Notes under the pieces: model-generated | The model's database searches: none | The model's input: the letters and a program-made list of their open reading frames with translations, nothing else | What the model was told of the DNA's origin: nothing | From: Candidatus Sulfotelmatobacter sp. | Lineage (GTDB): Bacteria > Acidobacteriota > Terriglobia > Terriglobales > Acidobacteriaceae | Length of the DNA: 8,283 nucleotides | Reading direction: 5' to 3' | Assembly: GCA_030049565.1 (NCBI GenBank) | Contig: JASIKQ010000496.1 | Span: 1 to 8,283 of the forward strand | Program-made: the position numbers and the translations under genes | In this document: piece after piece, positions 7,084 through 8,283 of the stretch | How positions within the stretch are numbered: position 1 is the stretch's first letter | Layout: each line of letters opens with the position of its first letter

Positions 7084-7533
7084 CTACTTCCCGCCTCGCA
7101 GATATTGATCCTTCTTCTCGATCCAGTCGGCGCGCGGCGGCGTGAACACATCCAGATCAACCGTATCTTCCAGGGCCTCCGCCTTATGCGGCATATGCGC
7201 GGGAATGCATAAGACCTCGCCCGAATGAACCACGATCTCGCGCCCATCGATCCAAAACTTCAGTGCCCCATCGAGAATGTATGTCAGTTGTTCGTTGTGA
7301 TGGCTGTGCTCAGGCACGATGCATCCTTTCTTCAAAAGCACCCGCGCCAGCATAATCTCCTGACCCACGACAAACTGCCGTTGCAGCAACGGATTCAAAT
7401 TCTCCAGTGGAATCGTGTGCCAGGGAACATATTGTGGCAGATGCCCGCCGGCCGCGTGCTTAGTCACGGCCCGCGCCGCCCGCGCATGCGACCTTGCTCC
7501 GTTAACGCTTCCCCGACCAGAAGTTCTTGTCAT
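7084..7533 (-). CDS. Single-domain cupin protein, first gene of the thrC-thrB cluster
   Basis: 149 residues from the ATG at 7533, chosen because GGAGGG sits 4 nt upstream; the open frame extends back to 7590 but only through a TTG without a ribosome site. The N-terminal 35 residues are basic, Gly/Ala-rich and look disordered. The cupin barrel spans about 37-135. Cupin motif 1 is GCIVPEHSHHNEQLTYILDG (70-89), supplying His76, His78 and Glu81 or Gln82 as metal ligands; motif 2 is GEVLCIPAHMPHKAEA (105-120), supplying His116. All ligands are therefore present and a mononuclear metal site is likely. Single cupins of this type range from small oxygenases and isomerases to sensory domains, so no reaction can be named. 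It ends 9 nt before thrC, which argues for co-transcription, though a threonine-related role is only inferred. Confidence 0.88.
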   Translation of the reverse strand: MTRTSGRGSVNGARSHARAARAVTKHAAGGHLPQYVPWHTIPLENLNPLLQRQFVVGQEIMLARVLLKKGCIVPEHSHHNEQLTYILDGALKFWIDGREIVVHSGEVLCIPAHMPHKAEALEDTVDLDVFTPPRADWIEKKDQYLRGGK

Positions 7534-7537
7534 CCCA

Positions 7538-7543
7538 CCCTCC
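7538..7543 (-). promoter_or_regulatory. Ribosome binding site of the cupin gene
   Basis: Minus-strand GGAGGG lies 4 nt before the ATG at 7533. It is the best ribosome site of the minus-strand cluster and sets the cupin start, shortening the longest open frame by 19 codons. Confidence 0.8.
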
Positions 7544-7585
7544 GTAAAGACGTCTAGCTTGCCACGCCCCCCGCTGCCCGTTAGC

Positions 7586-7599
7586 AACAAGCGCTTTCA
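7586..7599. promoter_or_regulatory. Possible LacI-type operator (imperfect palindrome around AAGCGCTT)
   Basis: The minus strand reads TGAAAGCGCTTGTT, an 8-bp perfect palindrome AAGCGCTT with a central CG, about 55-65 nt before the cupin start. LacI/GalR-family operators have this form (TGAAANCGNTTNCA), but one half-site is degraded. It is a candidate only; no regulator gene is in view. Confidence 0.2.
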
Positions 7600-7615
7600 C
7601 AATGGGAGTTGAAGG

Positions 7616-7680
7616 GGCCCGGCCTCAAGCCGGGCCGTTCCATGCCCTGGAATCGCGGGCTTAGCCCCTGAGGTAGCCTC
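7616..7680. repeat. Run of four consecutive small hairpins (REP/BIME-like intergenic element)
   Basis: Four perfect inverted repeats follow one another with gaps of only 1, 4 and 2 nt: GGCCCGGC/GCCGGGCC (7616-7623 with 7629-7636, loop 5), TTCCA/TGGAA (7638-7642 with 7648-7652, loop 5), GGGC/GCCC (7657-7660 with 7664-7667, loop 3) and GAGG/CCTC (7670-7673 with 7677-7680, loop 3). A longer-range pairing, AGGGGC (7613-7618) with GCCCCT (7664-7669), would compete. The element lies downstream of the amidohydrolase stop and upstream of the cupin on the minus strand. No T-tract follows the first stem on either strand, so it is not a standard intrinsic terminator. Confidence 0.6.
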
Positions 7681-7741
7681 CCGTCATCTTCACATAACAC
7701 TCTGCCGAAACCATCTCGTCTTCCGCCGACTCCCCGCCAAC

Positions 7742-8283
7742 TCAATGCACCTTCCCGCCATACAACTTGACGGCGTTGTCATGCAGATACCCATGTGCCA
7801 GCTCCAGGGCCCGGGCCTCGGTGATTTCATTTTCCGAAATCATTTCCGCTAACGCGGCCGCCAGAGCCGTCCGCGACGACTCCGCTCCCAGCCAGTAGCT
7901 CTCTTCCGCGCCCAAAACCTGATTGTACGGGAAACAATCCGTGCCAAATGTAATCTTCTCGGGAAAAGTTTCCAGCCACATCTTCAAGGTTTCCTTGAAT
8001 GCCGACGGATACTGCGCCAGCTCGCCAAACGAAGAATCGATATAAACATTCTTCATCGCCGCCAGCCAGATCGCCTCCCGCTCCAGCGGATAGCCGCCAT
8101 GAATCAGCACAAACGTGGTCGACGCGTAGCGCGGATCGCGCAGCACGCTCTCCAGATTCATCACGTTGCTCTGGGACAGATTGAAATAATCGCCGATCCC
8201 CACCGCGGTGTGAATATGCACAGGAATATTCAGCCTCCCGCCCAGCCCCACGAGAAAGCGAAAGATGAAATCCTGAAAAGTGC
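7742..8283 (-). CDS. Amidohydrolase-2 family metal-dependent hydrolase, C-terminal part
   Basis: The frame is open from the right edge of the window to the TGA at 7744-7742 (179 complete codons), so the N-terminal half of the TIM barrel, with its first HxH metal motif, lies outside. The visible part matches the second half of amidohydrolase-2 (ACMSD-like) enzymes, which hydrolyse or decarboxylate small organic substrates. Numbering from the in-frame GTG at 8251, PVHIHT (10-15) gives the strand-5 histidine, FVLIHGGYP (47-55) the strand-6 histidine His51, and ITFGTD (100-105) the strand-8 aspartate Asp105. The C-terminal helices end AHGYLHDNAVKLYGGKVH. The metal ligands expected in this half are thus all present and the enzyme should be active. 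The substrate is not recognisable. It lies 208 bp upstream of the cupin on the same strand; that spacer and its hairpins suggest separate expression. The GTG at 8251 is not a credible start, since the family-like sequence continues upstream of it. Confidence 0.85.
   Translation of the reverse strand, partial: TFQDFIFRFLVGLGGRLNIPVHIHTAVGIGDYFNLSQSNVMNLESVLRDPRYASTTFVLIHGGYPLEREAIWLAAMKNVYIDSSFGELAQYPSAFKETLKMWLETFPEKITFGTDCFPYNQVLGAEESYWLGAESSRTALAAALAEMISENEITEARALELAHGYLHDNAVKLYGGKVH

Noticed and set aside
7534..7590. Longer cupin N-terminus starting at the TTG at 7590
   Set aside because: There is no ribosome site before the TTG, whereas GGAGGG precedes the ATG at 7533, and the extra residues resemble no cupin sequence.
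7616..7636. Rho-independent terminator for the amidohydrolase
   Set aside because: The 8-bp GC stem is good, but it is followed by CCTTCAACTC on the minus strand and GTTCCATG on the plus strand, with no U-tract.

Overview
The window has about 58% GC by eye, is densely coded, and carries only single-copy chromosomal genes. The gene families suggest a soil-type Acidobacteriota: a very large PIG-L/LmbE-type protein with NEW3-like and amidotransferase-like C-terminal domains, a secreted DinB-fold protein, and an APC permease with a 'MIGVGPF' first helix. This assignment is inference from family resemblance and not a measured result. I saw no tRNA, rRNA, CRISPR array, transposase, phage gene or plasmid gene.

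Left part, plus strand (1-4364): the 3' end of a large PIG-L family deacetylase-like gene, whose catalytic N-terminus lies outside the window. It is followed 32 bp later by a complete 12-helix-type APC amino-acid permease, and after a 190 bp gap by a small exported DinB-superfamily protein with a GTG start and a strong Shine-Dalgarno.

Right part, minus strand (8283-4376, in transcription order): the 3' part of an amidohydrolase-2 family enzyme; a 208 bp spacer with a run of four small hairpins; a single-domain cupin; thrC (threonine synthase with an N-terminal zinc ribbon); thrB (homoserine kinase); and a short hypothetical ORF. The ORF's last codons run into a degenerate ACACAGAGG-type repeat, and it ends only 11 bp from the DinB stop, so the two halves converge there. 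Cupin, thrC and thrB are spaced 9 and 20 nt apart and look like one transcript. ThrB phosphorylates homoserine and ThrC converts O-phosphohomoserine to threonine, so together they are the last two steps of threonine synthesis. The cupin's link to that pathway is only positional.

Nothing here is a clear novel system. The points most worth a second look are the hairpin run at 7616-7680, the cupin-thrC-thrB order, the unusual C-terminal architecture of the PIG-L-type protein, and the small acidobacterial-looking ORF at 4376-4624.
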